The position numbers and the translations under genes were made by a program. Below are positions 16,999 through 24,624 of a stretch of 35,841 nt of DNA, one piece after another (within the stretch, counting starts at the first letter, position 1; every line of letters begins with the position of its first letter). A model generated the notes under the pieces. It had not been told where the DNA came from and ran no database searches. It saw nothing but the letters and a program-made list of their open reading frames with translations. The stretch is from Rhabdochromatium marinum (GTDB lineage Bacteria; Pseudomonadota; Gammaproteobacteria; Chromatiales; Chromatiaceae): positions 1 to 35,841 of the forward strand of contig NZ_NRRS01000034.1 of NCBI RefSeq assembly GCF_016583795.1, in the 5' to 3' direction.

Positions 16999-19197
16999 AT
17001 GAGCACCCTGACCGAAATCCTCACCAGCGCCACCTCGAAACGCCGGTTTATACAACTTGCGGGCCTGCTGCTGGCGCTCTTTCTGGCGTATAAGTTCCTG
17101 TATCCGCTGTTTTTTGATGCCTATGTCGGCAAGGCCAATGCGCCGCTGAGCTACAACAGCAGTCGCGAGTTGACCGCTATTGAATTTGAGGCACTGGCAC
17201 GCGAACTGAGTGAGGAAGCGCGCTTGGAGAAAGCCGCCGCCGTGGTGAGCGAGGATCAGGATCCCTTCGCGCGCCAGGTCAAGACCGAAATCCTCATGAA
17301 TACTCCGTCGGTGGTCAGTGCGGTCGAGCCGAAGCATATCGAATACTTCCGCGAGGCCGGTATTCGTCAGTACAAGGGACCGGAGACCTGTCTGCGCTGC
17401 CATCAGACCATTACCGTCAACCATGGCAACGGCGAGCTGAAAACCGTCAATACTTTGGAGGACATCGTCAATTCGGTGCACTTCAAGTTCCAGACCTCGG
17501 CCGGTGGTTTCTCGACCTATGGCTATGACGGGCGTCAGGTCAACGCCGGGCCGCACAAGATTCCTGTGGGCAAGATCGACCGCGCCTGTGGCATTCCCGG
17601 CAGCTTCACCTGGACCGGCTGGGCGGCGCTGGTGGAAAGCCGTCCGGAAGCCGCCGGCGGCGAGGTGGAGGTACGCAGCGAGGGCTGTGGTCAGTGCCAT
17701 ATCGGCGGCAATTATCAGCCCGCCACCGAGAAGATGATGCCGATTGGCGATGTGCCGGATTCGGCCAAGGAGGGCATCGACTGCCTGATCTGCCACTCGC
17801 GCACCTATGATATGAACAAGCGCTATGTGATCAAGGATGACAAGGGCACGCGCTGGAATCAGGATCGCAGTATGCGCGCGGCGCTGACCGTGGCGGAGAT
17901 CCGCAACGACAACTGTCTGCGCTGTCATCAGCACAACATGGGTGGCGATATCTACGCGCATAACGTCGCCGCCACCCAGTTGGGCGATGAAAACCAGCGG
18001 TTGCTGCATCATGGCGCCAAGCGTGGCAATCCCTTTAGTCCGCAGGACGATGTGCATGCCGCCGCTGGTATTCAATGCACCGACTGCCATGTGCCGGAAG
18101 GGCATAAGATTCCGCGCGGGCGCATGGGTGTGGATCTGGTGGCCAATGATCTCCCGGATGTCGATGTGACCTGTGCCAGTTGCCACAGCGAGGCTCCGCA
18201 TAACAACTCGGAAGACAAGGCGCTGCTCAACGGTCATATCGCCCGCATGGCCTGCGAAACCTGCCATATCAAGGAGCTGGAGCACAACAGCGTGGTGCTG
18301 CGCGACTGGGTACACCCGACCTGGAATGCCGAGGAGGGGGTCTGGGAATACACCGACATCTATCAGTCGGGTGAACCGGGCAAGGGCTTTAAATTCCTGT
18401 GGTTTAACGGCAACGGCACCTTCCTGGCCAATGCGCTCGGGAATAATCCTGAGGGCACTGGTGACTACAATCCGCTGATGAATCAGATGGTCACCATTGA
18501 TGATCCGGAGGCACTGGCCAAGATTCGCGCCGCCGCCGAAAAGCTCAAGGAAACCTATCCCGAGATTGATGTCGATGCCTATGTCAAAAAGGCCACGGAT
18601 CCGTTAAGCCAGCTCACACCCGAGATGCTGGCCAAACGCCGCGAGATGATCGACCAAAATCTCAAGGCCGCGATGAACGATGGCGACAGTCGAATTTATC
18701 CGTTCAAAATCTTCAATGCCATGATGTATGAGGATATGGGCAATCAGGGACCCTTTGGCGCCATGATCCTGCCGTTTGACTATGCCACCTATTATGAGTC
18801 AGGTGACCCCAAGGCGGCCGTTCAGGTGGCTATCAGTGATCCCATCGTCAAGCGCATGTATCAGCAGGTGTTTAAGCTCTACATGATGGATGAATTCATG
18901 TACTACTTCGGCGTGATGGATGGCTGGAAGCCCAACTATCCGCTGGTCAATGGTGAGCTGGTCAATGTCGAGCCACACTGGATGCGTCAGATGGGCACTC
19001 TAATGGTCAACCACGGCATCCAGGGTAAGGGGCGTGAATGCAAGGAATGTCACGATCCCAACGGGATCATGGACTTTGCTGCACTGGCCTATTCCCCTGA
19101 ACGTGTCGCGGAGCTGCAAGACCTTGAGGGTCTGAAGCAAAGCGGCTCCAGCGTCGGGAGTTCGAGCCAGGCATCAGCCACGCCGTCGAATCCCTGA
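16999..19197 (+). CDS. Membrane-anchored octaheme cytochrome c, OTR-like
   Basis: A 732-residue protein with an N-terminal signal anchor (FIQLAGLLLALFLAYKFLYPLFF) and eight CxxCH motifs: CLRCH (residue 131), CGQCH, CLICH, CLRCH, CTDCH, CASCH, CETCH (419) and CKECH (681). The order and surrounding residues (DVHAAAGIQCTDCH, LNGHIARMACETCH) resemble the octaheme tetrathionate reductase family of Shewanella, from memory. This protein is over 200 residues longer, mostly because about 260 heme-free residues lie between hemes 7 and 8. The ATG at 16999 is preferred because the open extension to 16954 overlaps the cytochrome b end. The tail is Ser/Gly-rich. Possible substrates are sulfur or nitrogen oxyanions, or it may be only an electron conduit. 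Confidence 0.87.
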   Translation: MSTLTEILTSATSKRRFIQLAGLLLALFLAYKFLYPLFFDAYVGKANAPLSYNSSRELTAIEFEALARELSEEARLEKAAAVVSEDQDPFARQVKTEILMNTPSVVSAVEPKHIEYFREAGIRQYKGPETCLRCHQTITVNHGNGELKTVNTLEDIVNSVHFKFQTSAGGFSTYGYDGRQVNAGPHKIPVGKIDRACGIPGSFTWTGWAALVESRPEAAGGEVEVRSEGCGQCHIGGNYQPATEKMMPIGDVPDSAKEGIDCLICHSRTYDMNKRYVIKDDKGTRWNQDRSMRAALTVAEIRNDNCLRCHQHNMGGDIYAHNVAATQLGDENQRLLHHGAKRGNPFSPQDDVHAAAGIQCTDCHVPEGHKIPRGRMGVDLVANDLPDVDVTCASCHSEAPHNNSEDKALLNGHIARMACETCHIKELEHNSVVLRDWVHPTWNAEEGVWEYTDIYQSGEPGKGFKFLWFNGNGTFLANALGNNPEGTGDYNPLMNQMVTIDDPEALAKIRAAAEKLKETYPEIDVDAYVKKATDPLSQLTPEMLAKRREMIDQNLKAAMNDGDSRIYPFKIFNAMMYEDMGNQGPFGAMILPFDYATYYESGDPKAAVQVAISDPIVKRMYQQVFKLYMMDEFMYYFGVMDGWKPNYPLVNGELVNVEPHWMRQMGTLMVNHGIQGKGRECKECHDPNGIMDFAALAYSPERVAELQDLEGLKQSGSSVGSSSQASATPSNP

Positions 19198-19212
19198 ATG
19201 TATCTCCCTGAT

Positions 19213-19244
19213 TGCATCTCATTGAGCGCGTCTCACTGAGTGCA
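19213..19244. terminator. Imperfect hairpin between convergent genes, possible bidirectional terminator
   Basis: TGCA(T)CTCA at 19213-19221 can pair with TGAGTGCA at 19237-19244, leaving one bulged base. Within it a near-tandem repeat TCTCATTGAGCGC / TCTCACTGAGTGC is visible. It lies between the octaheme gene stop and the convergent protease gene. There is only a short T run, so termination strength is doubtful. Confidence 0.3.
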
Positions 19245-19246
19245 TT

Positions 19247-20224
19247 TCAGGGTGCTGAGTTGATCCAGTCAGCCAGAGGGGCAAGATTGACGGCCATGTT
19301 CGAGCGCGCCCCTTGTCTGACATTCAGCCCGTAGACCACGCTATTGACGCCAATGATCTGGTGTTGGTAAATCACCGGACCGCCAGAATTGCCGGGACAG
19401 AGTGAGGGCGCGCCATCCTGGCGTTGCCCGGCCTGGCTGTAGAAGTTGACCGCATCCGAGCGGATCACCTGAGTGGCTCCCCAGCGGCGTTGCATGGGCG
19501 TTGCTGTCTTGGCGCCTGGCGACGCGCAGCCAAATCCCACCAGAATCACCTCAGTGCCGGGCGCTGGTGCCAGCGGTCGTACGGGCCGCGTCGGTATTTC
19601 GGGCGTTGCGGTGCGCAGCCGCACCAGGGCGACATCCGGATAGCGGGCGGCAAAGTGGTAGCGCAAGCGCAGATATTTTTGCAGCGCTTGTGCGGCTGAC
19701 AGCTCCGGCACAGCGGAAGCATGCGGCCTTTGATCCTGCAAGGCCGTCAGGCGTTGCGCTTTATAGTCGCGAAAGGCTTGCAGTCCTTGTGCATAGGCGG
19801 GGGCCAGTTGGGTGTCCGCAACGACGACCTGATAGGCGTTGGCGTCGGGTGTGGCCGGTCCAACCGGTGCCGATCCAACTTGTACGGGGGCATTGTTAAG
19901 CAGCAGTTGTCCACCCGGTTCGAAGGCGGCGCGCAGCTCACCGCTTTGAGGATCAACAACGCAATGCGCGGCGGTGAGCAGTCGGTGCGCGCCAATCTTG
20001 GTTGCGCTGCACAGCAACCGGCCTTGGGGTTCAGTCGCAAGGCTCACCACAGCGGAATAGCGTGCTTCCCGATCAGGGGTGCCCTGATACAGAGCGAGGC
20101 CCGGACGTGTCGCCAGCATGAGACAAATGGCCGCGATGTGACGCTGAATTGGCGTGGACTGCATTGGTATGGGCTGTATTGTCATGGGCCGCTGTGGTGG
20201 TTGGATGGCGGTGGTGTCGTTCAA
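19247..20224 (-). CDS. Secreted trypsin-like (S1) serine protease
   Basis: Up to 325 residues with a complete S1 triad: His87 in LLTAAHCVV, Asp197 in ARYPDVALVRL and Ser280 in CPGNSGGPVIYQ. Cys72 and Cys88 could form the usual disulfide beside the catalytic His. A hydrophobic signal (HIAAICLMLATRPGLAL) suggests export. Asn replaces Asp in GDSGGP, as in bacterial proteases that do not use zymogen activation. The His-Asp distance is about 110 residues, some 60 more than in chymotrypsin, because of a helical, Gln/Ala/Arg-rich insertion. The start is uncertain: TTG 20224 has GGAG nine bases upstream; ATGs at 20185 and 20164 have no clear site but give a shorter signal n-region. Confidence 0.83.
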   Translation of the reverse strand: MNDTTAIQPPQRPMTIQPIPMQSTPIQRHIAAICLMLATRPGLALYQGTPDREARYSAVVSLATEPQGRLLCSATKIGAHRLLTAAHCVVDPQSGELRAAFEPGGQLLLNNAPVQVGSAPVGPATPDANAYQVVVADTQLAPAYAQGLQAFRDYKAQRLTALQDQRPHASAVPELSAAQALQKYLRLRYHFAARYPDVALVRLRTATPEIPTRPVRPLAPAPGTEVILVGFGCASPGAKTATPMQRRWGATQVIRSDAVNFYSQAGQRQDGAPSLCPGNSGGPVIYQHQIIGVNSVVYGLNVRQGARSNMAVNLAPLADWINSAP

Positions 20225-20274
20225 ATCTCACTGCTCCGAACGGGTCGCGGATCGCACAAAGCCTCCTCTCCACC

Positions 20275-20290
20275 TGTCGCGCTTGCGACA
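20275..20290 (+). promoter_or_regulatory. NifA upstream activator sequence
   Basis: The site is TGT (20275-20277), ten bases, then ACA (20288-20290), an exact match to the NifA consensus TGT-N10-ACA, and the inner bases are themselves partly palindromic (TGTCGC/GCGACA). It lies 61 bp upstream of the -24 box before nifB, at the close end of the usual range for NifA acting on sigma-54 polymerase. Confidence 0.8.
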
Positions 20291-20350
20291 AGCTTCCAGT
20301 TAAATTTTGTAACCGACTGAATTAAAAATACCTTTCCTGTTGGGTTGGCG

Positions 20351-20366
20351 TGGCACGCAGCTTGCT
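20351..20366 (+). promoter_or_regulatory. Consensus sigma-54 (RpoN) promoter of the nifB operon
   Basis: TGGCACGCAGCTTGCT is a full match to the -24/-12 consensus TGGCACG-N4-TTGCT. GG is at 20352-20353 and GC at 20364-20365. Transcription would start near 20377, about 60 bases before the nifB ATG. Together with the NifA site upstream this predicts nitrogen-fixation dependent expression of nifB and the genes after it. Confidence 0.88.
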
Positions 20367-20437
20367 TTAAGCCAAAGCAATTCGCGTGTTAAGTGCCGCG
20401 CCCCAGTGCGGCGTGGCCCATTCCGACGGGAGGCATC

Positions 20438-21931
20438 ATGGAGTTGAAAGTTGTTGAGCGATCCGCGACTGCGGAAAGCCGGTTGACGTCTGCTCAGTCG
20501 GTTGAGGTACAGGACAAGGTTCGCGATCACCCCTGTTTCTCCAAAGACGCGCATCATCATTATGCGCGCATGCATGTGGCGGTGGCGCCGGCCTGTAACA
20601 TCCAGTGCCACTATTGTAATCGTAAGTATGATTGTGCCAATGAATCCCGCCCTGGGGTGGTGTCGGAGCTGCTGACTCCGGAGTTGGCGGTGAAAAAGGT
20701 GCTGGCGGTTGCCGCCGAGATTCCCCAGCTCAGTGTGCTGGGCATCGCCGGACCGGGTGATCCGCTGGCCAATCCCGAGCGTACCTTTGCCACCTTTGCT
20801 GAGCTCTCAGAGAAGGCGCCGGATATCCGCCTGTGCGTCTCGACCAATGGGCTCATGCTGCCGGCGCATGTTGATCAGCTCTGCGAGCACAACATCGACC
20901 ATGTCACCATCACCATCAATTGCATTGACCCTGAGATTGGCGCGCGCATCTATCCGTGGATTTTTTGGCACAACCGCCGTATTCGCGGAAAAAAGGCCGC
21001 TGCCATCCTGATTGAACAGCAGCTCAAGGGGCTGGAGATGCTGGCTGAGCGCGGGGTGCTGGTCAAAATTAATTCTGTGCTGATTCCGGGTGTGAATGAT
21101 CAGCACTTGGCCGAGGTTAGCCGTGTTGTCAAGCAAAAAGGCGCCTTTTTGCACAACATCATGCCGTTGATTGCCGAACCTGAGCATGGCACCTTCTACG
21201 GCCTTATGGGCCAGCGCACACCGACGAGCCAGGAGTTGAATGCTGTTCAGCAAGCCTGCGCGAATGACATGGACATTATGAGCCACTGTCGCCAGTGTCG
21301 CGCGGATGCAATCGGTATGCTGGGGCAGGATCGCCATGCCGAATTCACCCTGGAGCGCATCGAAAGCCTGGAAATCGATCATGCCGCAGCCATGGAGCGC
21401 CGCGCACAGGTGCGGGCGGAGATCGAACGTCAGCGTGCAGCCAAGCGCTCGCGGCCGCAGCCGCCGGTACTGGTCTCGCTGGATGCTCTGACAGGAGCCA
21501 AGCCGGTACCCAAGAGCAGACCCAATGACAAGCATGCTGCGGCGCCGGCGGTTTCCTTGACGAAGCCGGGCTTCAAGGTCGCGGTGGCGAGTCACGATGG
21601 GCAGCAGGTTGATCAAGCGTTTGCCGAGGCTCAGACCTTCGCCATTTATCAGCTCGATGTGGCCCATGCACCGCGCCTGCTCGAAACCCGAACTGTTCCA
21701 GCCGCCGGTGCTGACCTGTCCGCAGCCTTGGCCGGCGTCAAGGATTGTGGGGCGGTGCTGTGCACGCGTATTGGCTTCGATGCCTGGCAGCAACTCGAAG
21801 CTGCGGGTATCCGTCCTTTGAGTGTTCAGCCGGGCACCAGCATGCGTGCCGCGCTGGCACAGGCTCAGGCGGAAACAGCAGCGGCAATCACGGCCAATCT
21901 CGATGCGCTTGCACCGGCGCTGTCGGCCTGA
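20438..21931 (+). CDS. nifB: Nitrogenase cofactor biosynthesis protein NifB (radical SAM plus NifX-like domain)
   Basis: NifB is the radical SAM enzyme that fuses two [4Fe-4S] units with a carbide and sulfur into NifB-co, the 8Fe precursor of FeMo-cofactor. The 497 residues start with MELKVVERS after a GGGAGG site; the upstream GTG frame at 20393 is rejected. The SAM cluster motif is CNIQCHYC (Cys53, Cys57, Cys60), followed by NRKYDCANESRPGVVSE, diagnostic for NifB. A linker (~residues 325-375) rich in basic residues and Pro leads to a C-terminal NifX/NafY-like domain from about residue 379 (FKVAVASHDGQQVDQAF), the usual two-domain arrangement in proteobacteria. Confidence 0.98.
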   Translation: MELKVVERSATAESRLTSAQSVEVQDKVRDHPCFSKDAHHHYARMHVAVAPACNIQCHYCNRKYDCANESRPGVVSELLTPELAVKKVLAVAAEIPQLSVLGIAGPGDPLANPERTFATFAELSEKAPDIRLCVSTNGLMLPAHVDQLCEHNIDHVTITINCIDPEIGARIYPWIFWHNRRIRGKKAAAILIEQQLKGLEMLAERGVLVKINSVLIPGVNDQHLAEVSRVVKQKGAFLHNIMPLIAEPEHGTFYGLMGQRTPTSQELNAVQQACANDMDIMSHCRQCRADAIGMLGQDRHAEFTLERIESLEIDHAAAMERRAQVRAEIERQRAAKRSRPQPPVLVSLDALTGAKPVPKSRPNDKHAAAPAVSLTKPGFKVAVASHDGQQVDQAFAEAQTFAIYQLDVAHAPRLLETRTVPAAGADLSAALAGVKDCGAVLCTRIGFDAWQQLEAAGIRPLSVQPGTSMRAALAQAQAETAAAITANLDALAPALSA

Positions 21932-21987
21932 TAAGCGTCACTATAGGTGCCAAACTGCACAAGCATCGTTACTCAGGAGTCCTCCCC

Positions 21988-22266
21988 ATGTCTTATCGCA
22001 TCACAGCCGCGTGCGTGAACTGTTGGGCCTGCGAGCCGCTGTGTCCCAATGAGGCCGTGCGCGCCGCCAAGCCGCACTTTGTCATTGAGGCAGCGCGCTG
22101 CAATGGGTGCGAAGGCGAGTTTGCCGATCCCCAGTGCGCCAGTATCTGCCCGATTGAAGGCGCCATTCTTGATCCGAGTGGCGCGCCCGTGAATCCACCC
22201 GGCTCCCTAACCGGTATCCCGCCGAGTGCCTGGTCGCAGGTACAGCAGGCCATTCAGGCGCGCTGA
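21988..22266 (+). CDS. 2x[4Fe-4S] ferredoxin, nif-associated (FdxN/FdxB-like)
   Basis: A 92-residue ferredoxin with two cluster motifs: CVNCWACEPLCP, and CNGCEGEFADPQCASICP, in which the second and third Cys are eight residues apart. That insertion and the C-terminal extension are typical of Chromatium-type and nif-linked 8Fe ferredoxins. AGGAG lies eight bases before the ATG; the open frame further upstream overlaps nifB out of frame. It is the gene directly after nifB, where such ferredoxins are thought to supply electrons or clusters for NifB-co synthesis or for nitrogenase. Confidence 0.93.
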   Translation: MSYRITAACVNCWACEPLCPNEAVRAAKPHFVIEAARCNGCEGEFADPQCASICPIEGAILDPSGAPVNPPGSLTGIPPSAWSQVQQAIQAR

Positions 22267-22348
22267 GCTGCACTGACCCGCGCAGGCAAGCCTGAAACAG
22301 CGATCCCTCTTTTTTTAACTGACGACAAACGACAGGAGTTAATCCCTC

Positions 22349-22633
22349 ATGGCAAAAGCAAAAATCACCTTCGAGGACATTGAACAGACCGTCAATGTGC
22401 CGGCTGGCATTCGCGTGATTGATGTTTCGGAGAAGATCGGTGCCGGCATCATCTACGGCTGTCGCGAAGGTGACTGTGGCACCTGCATGATGCATGTTGT
22501 GGAAGGCTGGAACAATTTAACCGAGCCTTCGGTGCTGGAAGAAAAAGTCCTGCGCGAGAACATGGCCAGTCGCCACGACCGTCTTGCCTGTCAGGCGCAG
22601 ATCATTGGCGATTGCACCGTCAAGCCGGCCTAA
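22349..22633 (+). CDS. [2Fe-2S] ferredoxin, nif-associated
   Basis: A 94-residue plant/bacterial-type [2Fe-2S] ferredoxin with cluster ligands in CREGDCGTC and a fourth Cys in RLACQAQI. It starts with MAKAKITFEDIEQTV, a short beta-grasp fold form, and has ACAGGAG upstream. It lies between the 8Fe ferredoxin and a second [2Fe-2S] protein in the nifB operon. Such proteins are common in nif regulons as electron carriers, but the partner of this one is unknown. The ~80 bases before it hold a short T run at about 22310 without a good stem. Confidence 0.92.
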   Translation: MAKAKITFEDIEQTVNVPAGIRVIDVSEKIGAGIIYGCREGDCGTCMMHVVEGWNNLTEPSVLEEKVLRENMASRHDRLACQAQIIGDCTVKPA

Positions 22634-22705
22634 GGCCAGGCTGTGCAGCAGCACACTTCTTTTGTAACCCACAACATAATTTGAACCGAACGGAGCACCA
22701 CAACG

Positions 22706-23053
22706 ATGGCTTTAGTGACATTTTCCAATCCCGACTACAAAGACAAGACCGTTTACGCGGTTGCTGGCAGCCACACCGAAACCCTGTTGAAGCTGGCCAA
22801 GGAGAATAAGGTGCCGGTCCAGTTCGACTGTCAGGACGGTGAGTGTGGTCACTGTGTAGTCAAGGTCAGCAGTGTGGATAAAAAAGGCCCAATGGGCTAT
22901 CACCTGACCGAAAAAGAACAAAATGTGTTAAAAGAGCTTGGTAAGCTGACGCAAGAGCAGATCGATAAGCTGCACCTCGACGATATGCCCAGCGAATGGC
23001 GTCTGGCCTGTCAGATGATCGTTCGCGACGAAGATATTCTCGTGGAGTACTGA
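22706..23053 (+). CDS. [2Fe-2S] ferredoxin with C-terminal extension, nif-associated (FesI-like)
   Basis: A 115-residue [2Fe-2S] ferredoxin with ligands in CQDGECGHC and a fourth Cys in RLACQMIV. It differs from its neighbour by a longer helical insert (LTEKEQNVLKELGKLTQEQI) between the cluster loop and the last Cys, a pattern seen in Fes/shethna-type ferredoxins encoded near nifB and nifQ. ACGGAG precedes the ATG. nifQ begins 5 bases after its stop. Electron transfer to nitrogenase or to cofactor assembly is inferred from context. Confidence 0.92.
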   Translation: MALVTFSNPDYKDKTVYAVAGSHTETLLKLAKENKVPVQFDCQDGECGHCVVKVSSVDKKGPMGYHLTEKEQNVLKELGKLTQEQIDKLHLDDMPSEWRLACQMIVRDEDILVEY

Positions 23054-23057
23054 TCCC

Positions 23058-23693
23058 ATGTGGCTGAGCGGCTCGGGATTGGTGACCCGCGAAACGTGGC
23101 GGGGATTCCCGGAACAGGGTAGCTCCGGGGTTGGCTGGTTGCCTGACACTTGGAGCCTGTTTCAGCGTTTGATAGGCTGTGCCGCCGGTCGCGAGAATGA
23201 TCTGCCCCTGGCCTGTATGATTGCGAGTCGCTGCAGTGGTCTGGGGGTGCTGCCGGACTGGCTGGGGCTGGAGTCGGCCGCCTTTGGTTGCCTGATGCGC
23301 TGGCATTTTCCCGGTGTTGAACTGGGTGGCGAGGTGGCAACCGGCGCGCGCCTGGCCCCGGATCGAGCCGAAGAAGTCGCTGATCTGGTGCGCATTTTAC
23401 TGATGGACAAGGCCGGTAATTCGCCCTCGGAAGTCTGGATGGCCCACATTCTGGCTGCTGGCTGCTGTGGTGATGATCATCTGTGGCAGGATCTGGGGCT
23501 GTTGCGGCGTACGGATCTGACTGCACTGATGCAGGCGAATTTTCCGGCGCTGGCGGCACGCAACGTTAAGGATATGAAATGGAAGCGTTTTCTTTACAAA
23601 CAGCTCTGTGTGGCCGAGGGGCTCTACAGTTGTCGCGCACCGTCCTGCAACCAGTGTATCGATTATCATGCTTGTTTCGGCCCTGAATCCTGA
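23058..23693 (+). CDS. nifQ: NifQ, molybdenum donor for FeMo-cofactor synthesis
   Basis: NifQ carries a Mo-Fe-S cluster and passes molybdenum to the NifEN/NifH assembly site. The 211 residues end with the family's Cys signature C-x4-C-x2-C-x5-C (Cys192, Cys197, Cys200, Cys206; CRAPSCNQCIDYHAC). The preceding KDMKWKRFLYKQLC stretch is also typical. It follows the ferredoxin by 5 bases and overlaps draG by 26 bases, so it is within the nifB operon. The N-terminal 25 residues vary among homologues and the exact start is less certain. Confidence 0.93.
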   Translation: MWLSGSGLVTRETWRGFPEQGSSGVGWLPDTWSLFQRLIGCAAGRENDLPLACMIASRCSGLGVLPDWLGLESAAFGCLMRWHFPGVELGGEVATGARLAPDRAEEVADLVRILLMDKAGNSPSEVWMAHILAAGCCGDDHLWQDLGLLRRTDLTALMQANFPALAARNVKDMKWKRFLYKQLCVAEGLYSCRAPSCNQCIDYHACFGPES

Positions 23694-24624
23694 AGCTCTG
23701 TTTCGTGCCCGTGCTGATTCTGGCGAGCTGATTCGTCGCCGAGCGGTTGGGGCTTATCTTGGGTTTGCGGTTGGCGATGCCCTGGGCGCGACGGTGGAAT
23801 TTCTCACGCCGCGCGAGATACAGGCACAATATCGGGTGCATCAGGACATGATCGGCGGGGGCTGGCTGCGCTTGCGTCGCGGGCAGGTCACGGATGACAC
23901 AGAAATGAGCCTGGCCTTGGGGCGCAGCGTTCTGGATGCGGGGGCTGTGGATGCTCAGGCCGCCGCCGCCGCCTTCAGTGACTGGATGCGCACCAAGCCA
24001 GTCGATATTGGCAACACGGTGCGTCGTGGTATTGCCCACTTTCGCCAAAGTGGCACCACTGCAATGCCGGAAAACGACTATGACGCCGGCAATGGCGCCT
24101 GCATGCGCTGCCTGCCTGTGGCATTGGTGTTGCTCGGTGCCGATGCCGAGCATGTGGATCGGGCCAATCGGGTGCAGGCACACATCACCCATCATAATAT
24201 CTTGTCGGATGCCGGAACCCTGTGCGTGATCCGCATGGTGCAGGCCGCCATTCTGGGCACCGACAAGGCCGGACTGCGGCTGCTGGCTGACACTCTGGTG
24301 GCCGATCATCGCAGCTTTAATTTTGAGCGCAAGCGCGTCGAGAATCCCAGCGCCTATATCGTGGATACGCTCAAGGTTGTCTTTCAGGCGCTGTTTGCAA
24401 CTGACAGCTTTGAGAGTGCGCTGATTGAAGCGGTCAATCGCGGCGGTGATGCCGACACCACCGGGGCGATTCTTGGCATGATTGCGGGAGCCTTCTATGG
24501 TCCGGCGGCCATCCCGGCGCGCTGGAGCCGGCATCTGGAGCGGCGCATCAAGCAGGAAGCCGTCAACCAGGCCCACGCACTTCTGGCGCTTTCACCTTTT
24601 GTGCTTAGTGGTCAGGTTAAGTAA
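23668..24624 (+). CDS. draG: ADP-ribosyl-[dinitrogen reductase] glycohydrolase DraG
   Basis: DraG removes ADP-ribose from an Arg of NifH and so reactivates nitrogenase after an ammonium or energy shift. The dimanganese residues are present: Asp76 and Asp77 in VTDDTEMSLAL, and Asp261 and Asp263 in RGGDADTTGAIL. GAYLGFAVGDALGATVEF carries the conserved N-terminal helix. The chosen ATG (23668) gives 318 residues, slightly longer than the R. rubrum protein, and overlaps nifQ; no clear Shine-Dalgarno is seen, so coupled translation is likely. The partner transferase gene draT is not in the window. The 3' end overlaps the convergent glycosylase gene by 13 bases. Confidence 0.94.
   Translation: MLVSALNPEALFRARADSGELIRRRAVGAYLGFAVGDALGATVEFLTPREIQAQYRVHQDMIGGGWLRLRRGQVTDDTEMSLALGRSVLDAGAVDAQAAAAAFSDWMRTKPVDIGNTVRRGIAHFRQSGTTAMPENDYDAGNGACMRCLPVALVLLGADAEHVDRANRVQAHITHHNILSDAGTLCVIRMVQAAILGTDKAGLRLLADTLVADHRSFNFERKRVENPSAYIVDTLKVVFQALFATDSFESALIEAVNRGGDADTTGAILGMIAGAFYGPAAIPARWSRHLERRIKQEAVNQAHALLALSPFVLSGQVK

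Noticed and set aside
16906-18315. 469-codon open frame on the minus strand opposite the octaheme cytochrome gene
   Set aside because: It mirrors a gene with eight heme motifs in the other strand and shows no domain; a product of GC-rich codon use.
20807-21793. 328-codon open frame opposite nifB
   Set aside because: NifB is certain on the other strand; no independent evidence for this one.
22270-22320. Short stem CAGGC/GCCTG followed later by a run of seven T before the first [2Fe-2S] ferredoxin gene
   Set aside because: The loop would be only two bases and the T run is more than ten bases away, so it is not a typical terminator.
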